From positions 1 to 37,890 of the forward strand of contig JAISXY010000084.1 in NCBI GenBank assembly GCA_031270285.1: a DNA stretch of 37,890 nucleotides, in the 5' to 3' direction. Source of the stretch: Campylobacteraceae bacterium. GTDB lineage: Bacteria; Campylobacterota; Campylobacteria; Campylobacterales; Campylobacteraceae. The notes beneath the pieces are model-generated. The model had not been told where the DNA came from, did not search any database, and worked only from the letters and a program-made list of their open reading frames with translations. How positions within the stretch are numbered: the stretch's first letter is position 1; the number at the start of each line of letters is the position of its first letter. Below, piece after piece: positions 1-8,154 of this stretch. The position numbers and the translations under genes were made by a program.

Positions 1-20
1 GTATTAATTTTTGTTTAAGC

Positions 21-128
21 TGTGTTTCTGTGTTTCTGTGTTTCTGTGTTTCTGTGTTTCTGTGTTTCTGTGTTTCTGTGTTTCTGTGTTTCTGTGTTTC
101 TGTGTTTCTGTGTTTCTGTGTTTCTGTG
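21..128. repeat. Octanucleotide tandem repeat (TGTGTTTC)n, about 13.5 perfect copies
   Basis: Direct reading: uninterrupted 8-bp period from 21 to 128. Confidence 0.97.
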
Positions 129-430
129 TAAGAGCCACTGATAACGAATATCACTTATCACCTTTTTATATTTTGGCTCCATTGTATCTAAATTTATCTT
201 AAATGAAATACTTAAATCACAAATCAAACTAATTTGAAAGCTTTCATGAAAAGAGCAGAAGATAGAAAGATATTTAATATTTAAAAGTTTTTTAAATTAT
301 TATATAAAGGTTATTATGGAAAAATATTTTTTTATAATACCGTCGCTGCGCTCTTGCTTATATAAAAATTAATTTGTAATTATGCGCTAAACTTAATATT
401 TATACTTAAAAAAAAATAATATAAATATGT

Positions 431-436
431 TATAAT
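431..436 (+). promoter_or_regulatory. Candidate extended -10 (TGTTATAAT) for the 470..1921 transporter gene
   Basis: TATAAT preceded by TGT; upstream of an SD and ATG. Confidence 0.5.
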
Positions 437-439
437 ATG

Positions 440-464
440 TCCTTTAAAATTCTTTTTTAAAGGA
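440..464 (+). promoter_or_regulatory. Perfect 10-bp hairpin overlapping the Shine-Dalgarno of the transporter gene
   Basis: TCCTTTAAAA-TTCTT-TTTTAAAGGA; the right arm contains AAAGGA, 5 nt before the ATG at 470. Confidence 0.6.
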
Positions 465-469
465 GAAAA

Positions 470-1921
470 ATGAAAAGTTATGTTAAGCTTTTGATACCGA
501 TTCTCATCGGTATTGCAGTTTTTTTATTTCCAACGCCTGAGGGTGTCAACCCAAATACTTGGTTGTACTTTAGTATTTTTGCGGGAGTAATCGTAGGTTT
601 GATTTTGGAGCCTATTCCTGCCGCTCTAATCGGTTTTATAGGCATTACGGTAGCCGTGCTTTGCGGAGTAGGACCTGCAGGTACGGGAGTTAAAAGCGCA
701 AGCGCCGATGTTATGATAAAGTGGGCTTTAACAGGTTTTTCAAATAAAACCGTTTGGTTGATTTTTGCCGCATTCATGATAGGTATAGGATATCAAAATT
801 CGGGACTTGGCAAGCGTATCGCTCTTCTTTTAGTTAAAAAACTCGGCAAGTCAACTATCGGTCTTGGATATGCCATATCCATAACAGACGGCATACTTGC
901 TCCGTTTATACCAAGCAATGCGGCAAGAAGCGGCGGAACACTGTATCCGATTATCACATCTATTCCGCCTATGTTTGGAAGTTATCCCGATAAAGATTCA
1001 AGAAAAATCGGAGCATATCTTGCATGGTGCGCTTTAGCGGCAACCTGCGTATCAAGCTCCATCTTTCTTACAGGACAAGCTCCAAACCCGTTAGCTTTGC
1101 AGGTTGCGGCTGAATCAGGCGTGAATGTAGTAGATTGGGGCGGATGGCTCATAGCTTTCTTGCCTGTGAGTATCATACTTTTCATAGCGACTCCGCTTTT
1201 AGCTTATTTTATCTATCCGCCTGAAATTAAAGGTTCTACTCATGTAGTAGAGTGGGCGGCAAAAGAGACTGAAAAAATCGGCAAAATATCGTTAAAAGAG
1301 ATATTTATGATCTCCATATCTATTTGTGCGCTTGTTTTATGGATAGGAAGCGGATTTTTCGGTGTAGATGCGACTACTACGGCTATCATGGTAATCATCG
1401 CAATGCTTGCATGCAAAATAATCTCATGGAATGATTTTTTAGGCAATAAGCCTGCATGGAATGTTTTGGTATGGTTCGGTACGCTTGTAACATTAGCCGG
1501 AGGTCTTAAAAATGTCGGATTTTTGGATTGGGTCGCACAAATAACAGGCGGATATCTTAACGATTTTTCACCTTTGAGCGCGATGATAGGACTCGTGTTA
1601 ATTTTCTATTTTATCCACTACTTTTTTGCATCAGGAACGGCTCATGTAACTGCGCTTCTTGCCGTATTTATCACAATGGCTTCAACAATTCCGGGAGTTG
1701 ATGTACAGCTTGTTACTCTACTTATGGTACTTCCTATGGGTCTTATGGGTGTTTTGACTCCATACGGTACGGGACACAGCCCTGTCTGGTTTGCCAGCGG
1801 ATATGTCAAGACGGCGGATTTTTGGCGGCTTGGCTGCATTTTCGGCGTATTTTATATAGCTGTGTATCTGCTTGTGGGCATACCTTGGATCACAAATTTC
1901 GCTTACGATTGGATATTTTAA
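470..1921 (+). CDS. DASS/SLC13-type anion:Na+ symporter (dicarboxylate or related anion transporter)
   Basis: 483 aa, many TM helices; motifs such as 'FIPSNAARSGGTLYPI' and 'ASGTAHVTAL...GVLTPYGTGHSPVWF' are typical of DASS/CitT-like carriers. Confidence 0.85.
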   Translation: MKSYVKLLIPILIGIAVFLFPTPEGVNPNTWLYFSIFAGVIVGLILEPIPAALIGFIGITVAVLCGVGPAGTGVKSASADVMIKWALTGFSNKTVWLIFAAFMIGIGYQNSGLGKRIALLLVKKLGKSTIGLGYAISITDGILAPFIPSNAARSGGTLYPIITSIPPMFGSYPDKDSRKIGAYLAWCALAATCVSSSIFLTGQAPNPLALQVAAESGVNVVDWGGWLIAFLPVSIILFIATPLLAYFIYPPEIKGSTHVVEWAAKETEKIGKISLKEIFMISISICALVLWIGSGFFGVDATTTAIMVIIAMLACKIISWNDFLGNKPAWNVLVWFGTLVTLAGGLKNVGFLDWVAQITGGYLNDFSPLSAMIGLVLIFYFIHYFFASGTAHVTALLAVFITMASTIPGVDVQLVTLLMVLPMGLMGVLTPYGTGHSPVWFASGYVKTADFWRLGCIFGVFYIAVYLLVGIPWITNFAYDWIF

Positions 1922-1929
1922 CTGCTTTT

Positions 1930-1954
1930 CTGAAGAGACACCAAGTCTCTTCAG
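1930..1954 (+). terminator. Stem-loop after the transporter gene (10-bp perfect stem, 5-nt loop, no strong U tract)
   Basis: CTGAAGAGAC-ACCAA-GTCTCTTCAG. Confidence 0.55.
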
Positions 1955-2055
1955 AGATATATTACTCTAAACACTAAATTCAACTCCAAAAAATATTCCT
2001 TTTTTTAATTAAATAAGTAGTAGAATCTATTTTTAATATTATTCAGGAGTTTTTT

Positions 2056-3603
2056 GTGTCGCAAGTTTTGGCTTTAAAATATAGACCGTCTAATTTTGAA
2101 GAATTGATAGGGCAAGATGCGATTATTATCACGCTCTCGTCAGCGCTTTCGCAGGACAGGCTATCTCATGCTTACCTTTTTTCAGGACTTAGAGGAAGCG
2201 GTAAGACATCTACGGCGAGGATATTTGCGAAAGCTTTAGTGTGTGATAACGGACCTACAAAAAATCCTTGCGAAGTCTGCCCGAACTGCATTATGGCGAA
2301 TGAAAACAGACATATTGACATTATTGAAATGGATGCGGCAAGTTCGCGTAAAATAGATGATATAAGAGAGTTGATAGAAAATACGAAATACAAACCGACA
2401 ACGGCAAGGTTTAAGATATTTATCATAGACGAAGTTCACATGCTTACGCGCGAAGCTTTTAATGCGCTTTTAAAAACGCTTGAAGAACCGCCTGAGTTTA
2501 TAAAATTTATCCTTGCCACGACAGATCCCATGAAGCTTCCTGCAACGATACTTTCACGCACGCAGCACTTTCGGTTTAAACAGATTTCGCGCGATGATAC
2601 GGTAAAACATTTGGAGCATATACTAAATCTTGAAGGGATAAAATATGACAAAGATGCGCTGGATATTATAGCGCGCGCAGGAAACGGTTCGCTTCGCGAT
2701 ACTTTGACACTGCTTGATCAGGCTATTATCTTTTCAAAAAGCGACCTTACCCCGTCTTCTGTGGCTTCCATGTTGGGACTTCTTGATCCTGAACAGATAA
2801 AAGAGATATTTGCGTGTATCATGGACGGCGATAGAAAAAGAGCGCTTGAATTTATAAAAGAGTTCAGTAATTACGAATGCGGCGTTATTATAGATGAAAT
2901 GATATCTTATCTGAAAGACAGATATTTCAATCAGGACGACTCAAAATTCACAATCAGGCGATGCGAGTGGTTTTTTAGAGTTTTAAGTGAAGCAAAAGGT
3001 CTTTTATATCTAAATCCCGAAAACAGTTTTGTATTAGCGCTCCTGTTTTTTAAAATGATGGAAGTTTTAAATATTGACAAAATAGACGATTTGATAGCAT
3101 CTATTGAGAGTGAAAAGATAGAGATTCCTCATGTAGATAATAAACCCGCTCCCGTATTGACGCAAACTCTTGTCCAAAATCCTGCAAAAAGCGATATGGA
3201 TAAATTTCAACATCTTATAGTCAAACTGACGGATAGAAATATGGAACTTGGCGAATGTTTTGAAAAAAATATTGAATTTACGGAGTTTAAGGAAAATAAA
3301 CTTTATCTAAATTCTCATGCGATGAACGGCGACAGAAAAATTATCAGGGCGGGATATTCCATCATAAAACAGTTTACATGGGATATTTTCGGCATAAATA
3401 CGGAGCTTGTTGTAAATCACACAGGCAAAATCAAAGAAGAACAGGAGAGGGCAGAAGAAGAGGCAAAAGAGGCGCTAAGAAAAGCCGAAGCAGCCAAACA
3501 GACAGAAGTTAAAAACGAACATGCACAGGAGAAACAGCAGTTGCTGGAACACCCTTTTGTAAAAACGGCTTTGGAATATTTTGGCAACAAGCAGGAGCAA
3601 TAA
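2056..3603 (+). CDS. dnaX: DNA polymerase III subunit gamma/tau
   Basis: GTG start; Walker A 'GLRGSGKTSTARIFAKAL', zinc-binding 'CEVCPNC', 'IDEVHML', SRC-like 'SRTQHFRF'. Confidence 0.95.
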   Translation: MSQVLALKYRPSNFEELIGQDAIIITLSSALSQDRLSHAYLFSGLRGSGKTSTARIFAKALVCDNGPTKNPCEVCPNCIMANENRHIDIIEMDAASSRKIDDIRELIENTKYKPTTARFKIFIIDEVHMLTREAFNALLKTLEEPPEFIKFILATTDPMKLPATILSRTQHFRFKQISRDDTVKHLEHILNLEGIKYDKDALDIIARAGNGSLRDTLTLLDQAIIFSKSDLTPSSVASMLGLLDPEQIKEIFACIMDGDRKRALEFIKEFSNYECGVIIDEMISYLKDRYFNQDDSKFTIRRCEWFFRVLSEAKGLLYLNPENSFVLALLFFKMMEVLNIDKIDDLIASIESEKIEIPHVDNKPAPVLTQTLVQNPAKSDMDKFQHLIVKLTDRNMELGECFEKNIEFTEFKENKLYLNSHAMNGDRKIIRAGYSIIKQFTWDIFGINTELVVNHTGKIKEEQERAEEEAKEALRKAEAAKQTEVKNEHAQEKQQLLEHPFVKTALEYFGNKQEQ

Positions 3604-3661
3604 TTATAATGCTGCAAAAAATTGATATAATTTTAAATTCAAAATTCAGGATAAATGAAAA

Positions 3662-4360
3662 ATGACAAATAGAGAAAAACTTGAGGCAATGTTCAAGCTC
3701 CAACGCTCTTTAAATGACGAAACAAACGGACAGGGGTGGGAGAACGGATATACAAAAACAGACAATATCATAAATTGGCGCAGATGTGTTTATATGGAGT
3801 GCGCCGAACTTGTGGACAGTTTTCAATGGAAACACTGGAAAGATTTAAACAGACCGATAGACTGGGAAAACGTCCGCGTAGAGATAGTTGATATATGGCA
3901 CTTTATCATGAGTCTTATTTTGGAATATTATAAACATAATAATCTGGGCGATATAGATGCGATAGTTGCAAATATAGAAAATATGCACGGTTTTAAAGAG
4001 TTTTGTTCCGACCCTTTTAATATAAAGGCGGCAAATCCGTTTGAGATTATAAATGATACGGAAGTTATTATACACAAAGCGACTGCCAAAGGTTATGCGC
4101 GGTTTGACCCGATGCTTGTAGAGTATTTTGCGCTCTCTTTAAAATGCGGCATCAATCTGGCTTTATTGTATCAATACTATGTAGCCAAAAATGTTCTTAA
4201 CCGTTTTCGCCAAAACAACGGCTATAAAGACGGCTCTTATAAAAAAGTATGGGGCGGCAAAGAGGATAATACCGTTATGCTTGAGATACTCAAAAGCGGG
4301 TTACATGACATAGACGAGATATACAAAAAACTTGAAGAGGCTTACAAAAAAACGACATGA
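3662..4360 (+). CDS. dut: Dimeric dUTPase (dUTP diphosphatase)
   Basis: All-alpha NTP-PPase motifs 'MECAELVDSFQWKHWK' and 'VEIVDIWHF', as in Campylobacter dimeric dUTPase. Confidence 0.85.
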   Translation: MTNREKLEAMFKLQRSLNDETNGQGWENGYTKTDNIINWRRCVYMECAELVDSFQWKHWKDLNRPIDWENVRVEIVDIWHFIMSLILEYYKHNNLGDIDAIVANIENMHGFKEFCSDPFNIKAANPFEIINDTEVIIHKATAKGYARFDPMLVEYFALSLKCGINLALLYQYYVAKNVLNRFRQNNGYKDGSYKKVWGGKEDNTVMLEILKSGLHDIDEIYKKLEEAYKKTT

Positions 4361-5079
4361 AGCACATGGATATTTTTTCAAAAAGCATCAGTGATTTTTT
4401 CTCCAAAAAGTTTTTAACGCTCTCTTTCGCTCCGCTTTTTGTTGTGCTTGTTTTATCTCTTCTTGTTTTATTTTTAAGCGGCGGCGAAGTTTTGCGTATC
4501 TTGCAAATAGCCTTATTGGATGACGGCAAACTTATATCGGACTTTCCTCTAATCGCAAAAATATTAAGTTTTGCGGCGGTTCATTATGTTATTACTATTT
4601 TATTCTATCTTTTCGGAGTATTTTTAGCCGCGGTATTAAGCGTTGTTATAGGCATTCTTATTCTCGGATTTTTAACGCCGACAGTCGTTAAAACAGTGCA
4701 TAAGAGATATTACAGCGAATACAAACTGCAAGCCACAGGCACATTAAAAACATTTAGCGTTACACTGCTGACGCTGTTGAAATTTGTATTGCTGCTGATT
4801 TTGGCTATCCCATTCATGTTTATACCCATTTTAAATATCGTCGCTTTCAATGTGCCGTTTTTTTATCTGTTTTATAAACTTTTGACATTTGATGTTATTT
4901 CAAATATTATTGATGAAAAAAGCGCCGAAGAGCTTTTAAAACCTGTCAAATTTAATATACTGCTTCTCTCTTTTTTATTTTATATGCTGGCTCTTATTCC
5001 ATTGGTTGGACTTTTTCTTTATCTATTTTTTGCTCTCTATTTAACGCACTATATATTTACACTTTTAATTAAGAAATAA
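4357..5079 (+). CDS. EI24/CysZ-like integral membrane protein
   Basis: 240 aa with several TM helices; ATGA overlap with dut; overall pattern resembles EI24 domain proteins. Confidence 0.65.
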   Translation: MKHMDIFSKSISDFFSKKFLTLSFAPLFVVLVLSLLVLFLSGGEVLRILQIALLDDGKLISDFPLIAKILSFAAVHYVITILFYLFGVFLAAVLSVVIGILILGFLTPTVVKTVHKRYYSEYKLQATGTLKTFSVTLLTLLKFVLLLILAIPFMFIPILNIVAFNVPFFYLFYKLLTFDVISNIIDEKSAEELLKPVKFNILLLSFLFYMLALIPLVGLFLYLFFALYLTHYIFTLLIKK

Positions 5080-5098
5080 AGATAGTTATGTAATAATA

Positions 5099-5119
5099 AT
5101 TCTCCATTAGAAGGAGAAT
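5099..5119 (+). promoter_or_regulatory. Hairpin sequestering the Shine-Dalgarno of the rubrerythrin gene
   Basis: ATTCTCC-ATTAGAA-GGAGAAT; the right arm contains the SD (AGGAG), ATG at 5126. Confidence 0.5.
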
Positions 5120-5125
5120 GAATAT

Positions 5126-5773
5126 ATGAAAAAATATGAAACATATCGCTGTAATATATGCGGTAACGAGGTAGAGGTGCAAAATGTGGGCGGCGGAACG
5201 CTTATATGTTGCGGTAAAGAGATGGAGTGTATCACTGAAAATTTGACGGCAGTTAATCTCATGAAAGCCTTTGCAGGCGAATCTATGGCGCGAAACAAAT
5301 ATGATTTGTTTGCCGAAGTTGCTCAAAAAGAGGGCTTGCATCAAATAGCCGCACATTTTAGAGAAGCGGCTCTTAATGAGATGTGGCATGCGAGAGCGGA
5401 GTATAAAGAGTACAATAAATTAATTCATGGTTTTGAACTGGACACTACGGCTAAAAATCTGATTTACGGCGCAGAAGGCGAAAAGTACGAATACTCCACA
5501 ATGTATCCCGAATTTGAGGCAATAGCCAAAGATGAGGGTTACAGCGCACTTGCAAGACTTTTTAGGGCAATCGCCAAAGTTGAAACCGAACACGAAAGAG
5601 AGTATCTTACTCAAAAAGCAAAACTTGAACAAAACGGCTTTTTTGAAGATGAAGAGGAAGAGTCATGGGTCTGTGAAATATGCGGACATGTTCATAAAGG
5701 CAAAAAAGCTCCAGGCGCCTGTCCTCTTTGCGGCGCTCCGAAAGAGTACTTCAAAAGAGAGTTTTTAGGGTAA
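5126..5773 (+). CDS. Rubrerythrin of desulforubrerythrin type (desulforedoxin-like + diiron + rubredoxin domains)
   Basis: N-terminal 'CNICG...CCGKEM', ferritin-like diiron region with 'GESMARNKY' and 'ETEHERE', C-terminal 'CEICGHVHKGKKAPGACPLCG'. Confidence 0.9.
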   Translation: MKKYETYRCNICGNEVEVQNVGGGTLICCGKEMECITENLTAVNLMKAFAGESMARNKYDLFAEVAQKEGLHQIAAHFREAALNEMWHARAEYKEYNKLIHGFELDTTAKNLIYGAEGEKYEYSTMYPEFEAIAKDEGYSALARLFRAIAKVETEHEREYLTQKAKLEQNGFFEDEEEESWVCEICGHVHKGKKAPGACPLCGAPKEYFKREFLG

Positions 5774-5785
5774 ATTATTTTGATT

Positions 5786-5829
5786 TGACCGCATTGGCAT
5801 GAGTCTCTTTTATAGAGCTGATGCGGTCA
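5786..5829 (+). terminator. Stem-loop after the rubrerythrin gene
   Basis: TGACCGCAT ... ATGCGGTCA (9-bp perfect) followed by TTTT; minor internal CTCT/AGAG pairing. Confidence 0.6.
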
Positions 5830-5993
5830 TTTTCCCGATATTAATAACAATCTGTTTATAACAATTACTTTCAAAACGGCGCTGTTTTGTTTGATCGCAT
5901 GTACGCTGAAAACAAGAGAGACGAAAACCGCTGATACTGAATTATTCAAAGCATTTTTAGATATAATATAAAAATTTTTTCTAAAGGCTGTAT

Positions 5994-7094
5994 GTGGTTA
6001 TAACTCAAAAGATTGAACATTTTAATTCGCCGTTATATTTGGAAAGCGGGCGGATATTGGAATCTTATGATGTTGCATATGAGACATACGGCGAATTAAA
6101 TTCGGACAAAAGTAATATTATAGTGGTTTTTCATGCTCTTACAGGTTCACAGCATGCAGCCGGTCGTTATGACGGAGATGTTAAAACAGGATGGTGGGAC
6201 CCTTTAATAGGCGACGGTAAAGTTATAGATACCAACAAATTTTTCATCATCTGTGCCAATATTTTAGGCGGCTGCAATGGCACTACAGGACCTATGTCCA
6301 TAAATCCTTCTACAAAAGAACCGTATCGTTTGAAATTCCCTGTCATCACAATAAGTGACATGCTGCGCGCTCAGCAAAATCTTTTTGCAAGATTGGGATT
6401 TACGACTGCTCATGCCGTTATCGGAGGCTCGTTGGGCGCTATGCAGGCTCTTTGTTGTTCTATAGAATATCCTGATTTTGCAAAACGCATTATCTGTTTG
6501 GCAGGTACTTATGCGACTTCGCCATGGGCTATTTCATTTAATAAAATAGCGATGGACGGCATTATTAATGATCCGCAATTTGAAAAAGGGCAGTATGAAA
6601 AGGACGCTTTTAAGGAAGATGGACTTTTGGGACTTGCTTTAGGCAGAATGGCAGGACACATAAGCTTTCTTTCTCCATACTCCATGCGCCATAAATTTGA
6701 CAGGAATTATGTAGATACGGACGGTTTATATGAACTTTTCGGGCGTTTTCAGACTGAAAGATATTTGGAATATAATAGTTATAGTTTCTCAAAACGGTTT
6801 GATCCGTTAAGCTATCTTTACATCATTAAAGCAATGAATATATTTGATGCTGCGCGAAATTATGAGTCTTTGAAAGATTCTTTCAGCTCTATAAAAGCTA
6901 AAATGTATCTTATTGCGTTTAAGGGCGACCTTCTATTTTTACCCGACGAAATGGAGTTCATGAGAGATACTTTATATGAGCTTGGCAGAAAAGATATGAC
7001 AGAATATATCTGTGTTGAGAGCGACTATGGACATGATGCATTTTTGGTTGAGTATGAGAAATTTGACTTTTATATAAAAAAGGCTTTAGAATAG
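5994..7094 (+). CDS. metX: Homoserine O-acetyltransferase
   Basis: GTG start; 'VVFHALTGSQHAAGR', nucleophile elbow 'VIGGSLGAMQAL', 'DYGHDAFL'. Confidence 0.93.
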   Translation: MVITQKIEHFNSPLYLESGRILESYDVAYETYGELNSDKSNIIVVFHALTGSQHAAGRYDGDVKTGWWDPLIGDGKVIDTNKFFIICANILGGCNGTTGPMSINPSTKEPYRLKFPVITISDMLRAQQNLFARLGFTTAHAVIGGSLGAMQALCCSIEYPDFAKRIICLAGTYATSPWAISFNKIAMDGIINDPQFEKGQYEKDAFKEDGLLGLALGRMAGHISFLSPYSMRHKFDRNYVDTDGLYELFGRFQTERYLEYNSYSFSKRFDPLSYLYIIKAMNIFDAARNYESLKDSFSSIKAKMYLIAFKGDLLFLPDEMEFMRDTLYELGRKDMTEYICVESDYGHDAFLVEYEKFDFYIKKALE

Positions 7095-7103
7095 GAGAAA
7101 AAC

Positions 7104-7301
7104 ATGGCAAAAACAGAAAAATTTGAAGAGAAAATAGAGAAAGCAAAAGCGCTTTTGGAGAAAATAAGCGAACCTTCACTGCCGCTTGAAGAGAGTATGG
7201 CTTATTATAAAGAGGGTATAAAGATATTAAAAGAGGCGTCAAATTTACTGGAAAATGCCAAGCAAGAGTTTAAAATTTTATCGGAGGAGAAAAGCTCATG
7301 A
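7104..7301 (+). CDS. xseB: Exodeoxyribonuclease VII small subunit
   Basis: 65 aa; 'FEEKIEKAKALLEKISEPSLPLEESMAYYKEGIKIL' is typical of XseB. Confidence 0.9.
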   Translation: MAKTEKFEEKIEKAKALLEKISEPSLPLEESMAYYKEGIKILKEASNLLENAKQEFKILSEEKSS

Positions 7302-8101
7302 GTGTCAAAATAGCCGCTATTCAACTCCAAACGCTTCCCATGAGTAATGCAAGATTGGACTATTATATAAGACGCTGCGCCAAAATGGGCGTAAATCTTA
7401 TAACGCTTGGAGAGTATGTGCTGAATAATTTTTTCAAAGAACTTGAAAAAATTCCGTCATCTATGATAAAAGAACAATCCGAACACAGGCTTGCCATTCT
7501 TAAAGATCTTGCCAAAAGCTATAATGTAACGATAATAGCGCCGATTATTTTATACAAAAAAGATAAACCGTATAAAGCAGTCGCACGCTTTACGCCCAAT
7601 ATCTCCTTTTTTTATGAACAGAAAATTTTGATAAATTATAAGCACTGGGATGAAGATAGATTTTTTGCCAATAATATGAAAGATATGTCTATACCCCTAT
7701 TTATACATGAGGGTTTAAGAGTAGGCATTATAAGCGGTTTTGAGGCGCATTTTGATATATTTTGGCAGCAAGTGATGAAAAAAAAGGTAGATTTGGTTTT
7801 AATGCCAAGTGTGAGCACATTTGAATCGCGCATAAGATGGAGCGAACTTTTAAAAACAAGAGCATTTTTAAACAGCGCCTATATTTTGCGTGTAAACAGA
7901 GTGGGAAGCTTTAAAGATAAAGCGCATTCATGGTATTTTTACGGAGATACGGCTCTCTATTCGCCGGACGGCACTTTGGAAGCTTCTTTGGGAGATGGCG
8001 AAGAGATGCTTATAGGAGAGATAAATATCAATGCGGTTATAGAGGCGAGAAAAATATGGGGCTTTAGAAATCAACTTGTGAAAAAAGAGCTTTTAAATTA
8101 G
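7298..8101 (+). CDS. Nitrilase-fold (carbon-nitrogen hydrolase superfamily) protein lacking the catalytic Cys
   Basis: 'VKIAAIQLQT...', 'LGEYV', 'KILINYKHWDEDRFF', 'VGIISGFEAHFD' where active members have ICYD, then 'RIRWSELLKTRAFLNSAYILRVNRVG'. Confidence 0.8.
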   Translation: MSVKIAAIQLQTLPMSNARLDYYIRRCAKMGVNLITLGEYVLNNFFKELEKIPSSMIKEQSEHRLAILKDLAKSYNVTIIAPIILYKKDKPYKAVARFTPNISFFYEQKILINYKHWDEDRFFANNMKDMSIPLFIHEGLRVGIISGFEAHFDIFWQQVMKKKVDLVLMPSVSTFESRIRWSELLKTRAFLNSAYILRVNRVGSFKDKAHSWYFYGDTALYSPDGTLEASLGDGEEMLIGEININAVIEARKIWGFRNQLVKKELLN

Positions 8102-8106
8102 TTATC

Positions 8107-8145
8107 GCAAAAAGGCGGGAGATTTTACTCTATCCGCCTTTTTGC
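8107..8145. terminator. Bidirectional terminator between convergent genes
   Basis: GCAAAAAGGCGG ... CCGCCTTTTTGC, 12-bp perfect stem with a T run in each direction. Confidence 0.85.
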
Positions 8146-8154
8146 ACAAGGGCT

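Noticed and set aside
21-128. Possible CRISPR array
   Set aside because: Pure tandem repeat without spacers.
11-227. ORFs 11..202 (+) and 15..227 (-) spanning the octanucleotide repeat
   Set aside because: The peptides are simple translations of the 8-bp repeat (CVSVFLCF / HRNTETQK) with no SD or conserved region; treated as spurious.
5876-5893. CAAAAC-GGCGCT-GTTTTG palindrome upstream of metX, possible riboswitch or regulator site
   Set aside because: Only 6 bp; no recognisable SAM riboswitch or other conserved leader structure could be drawn.
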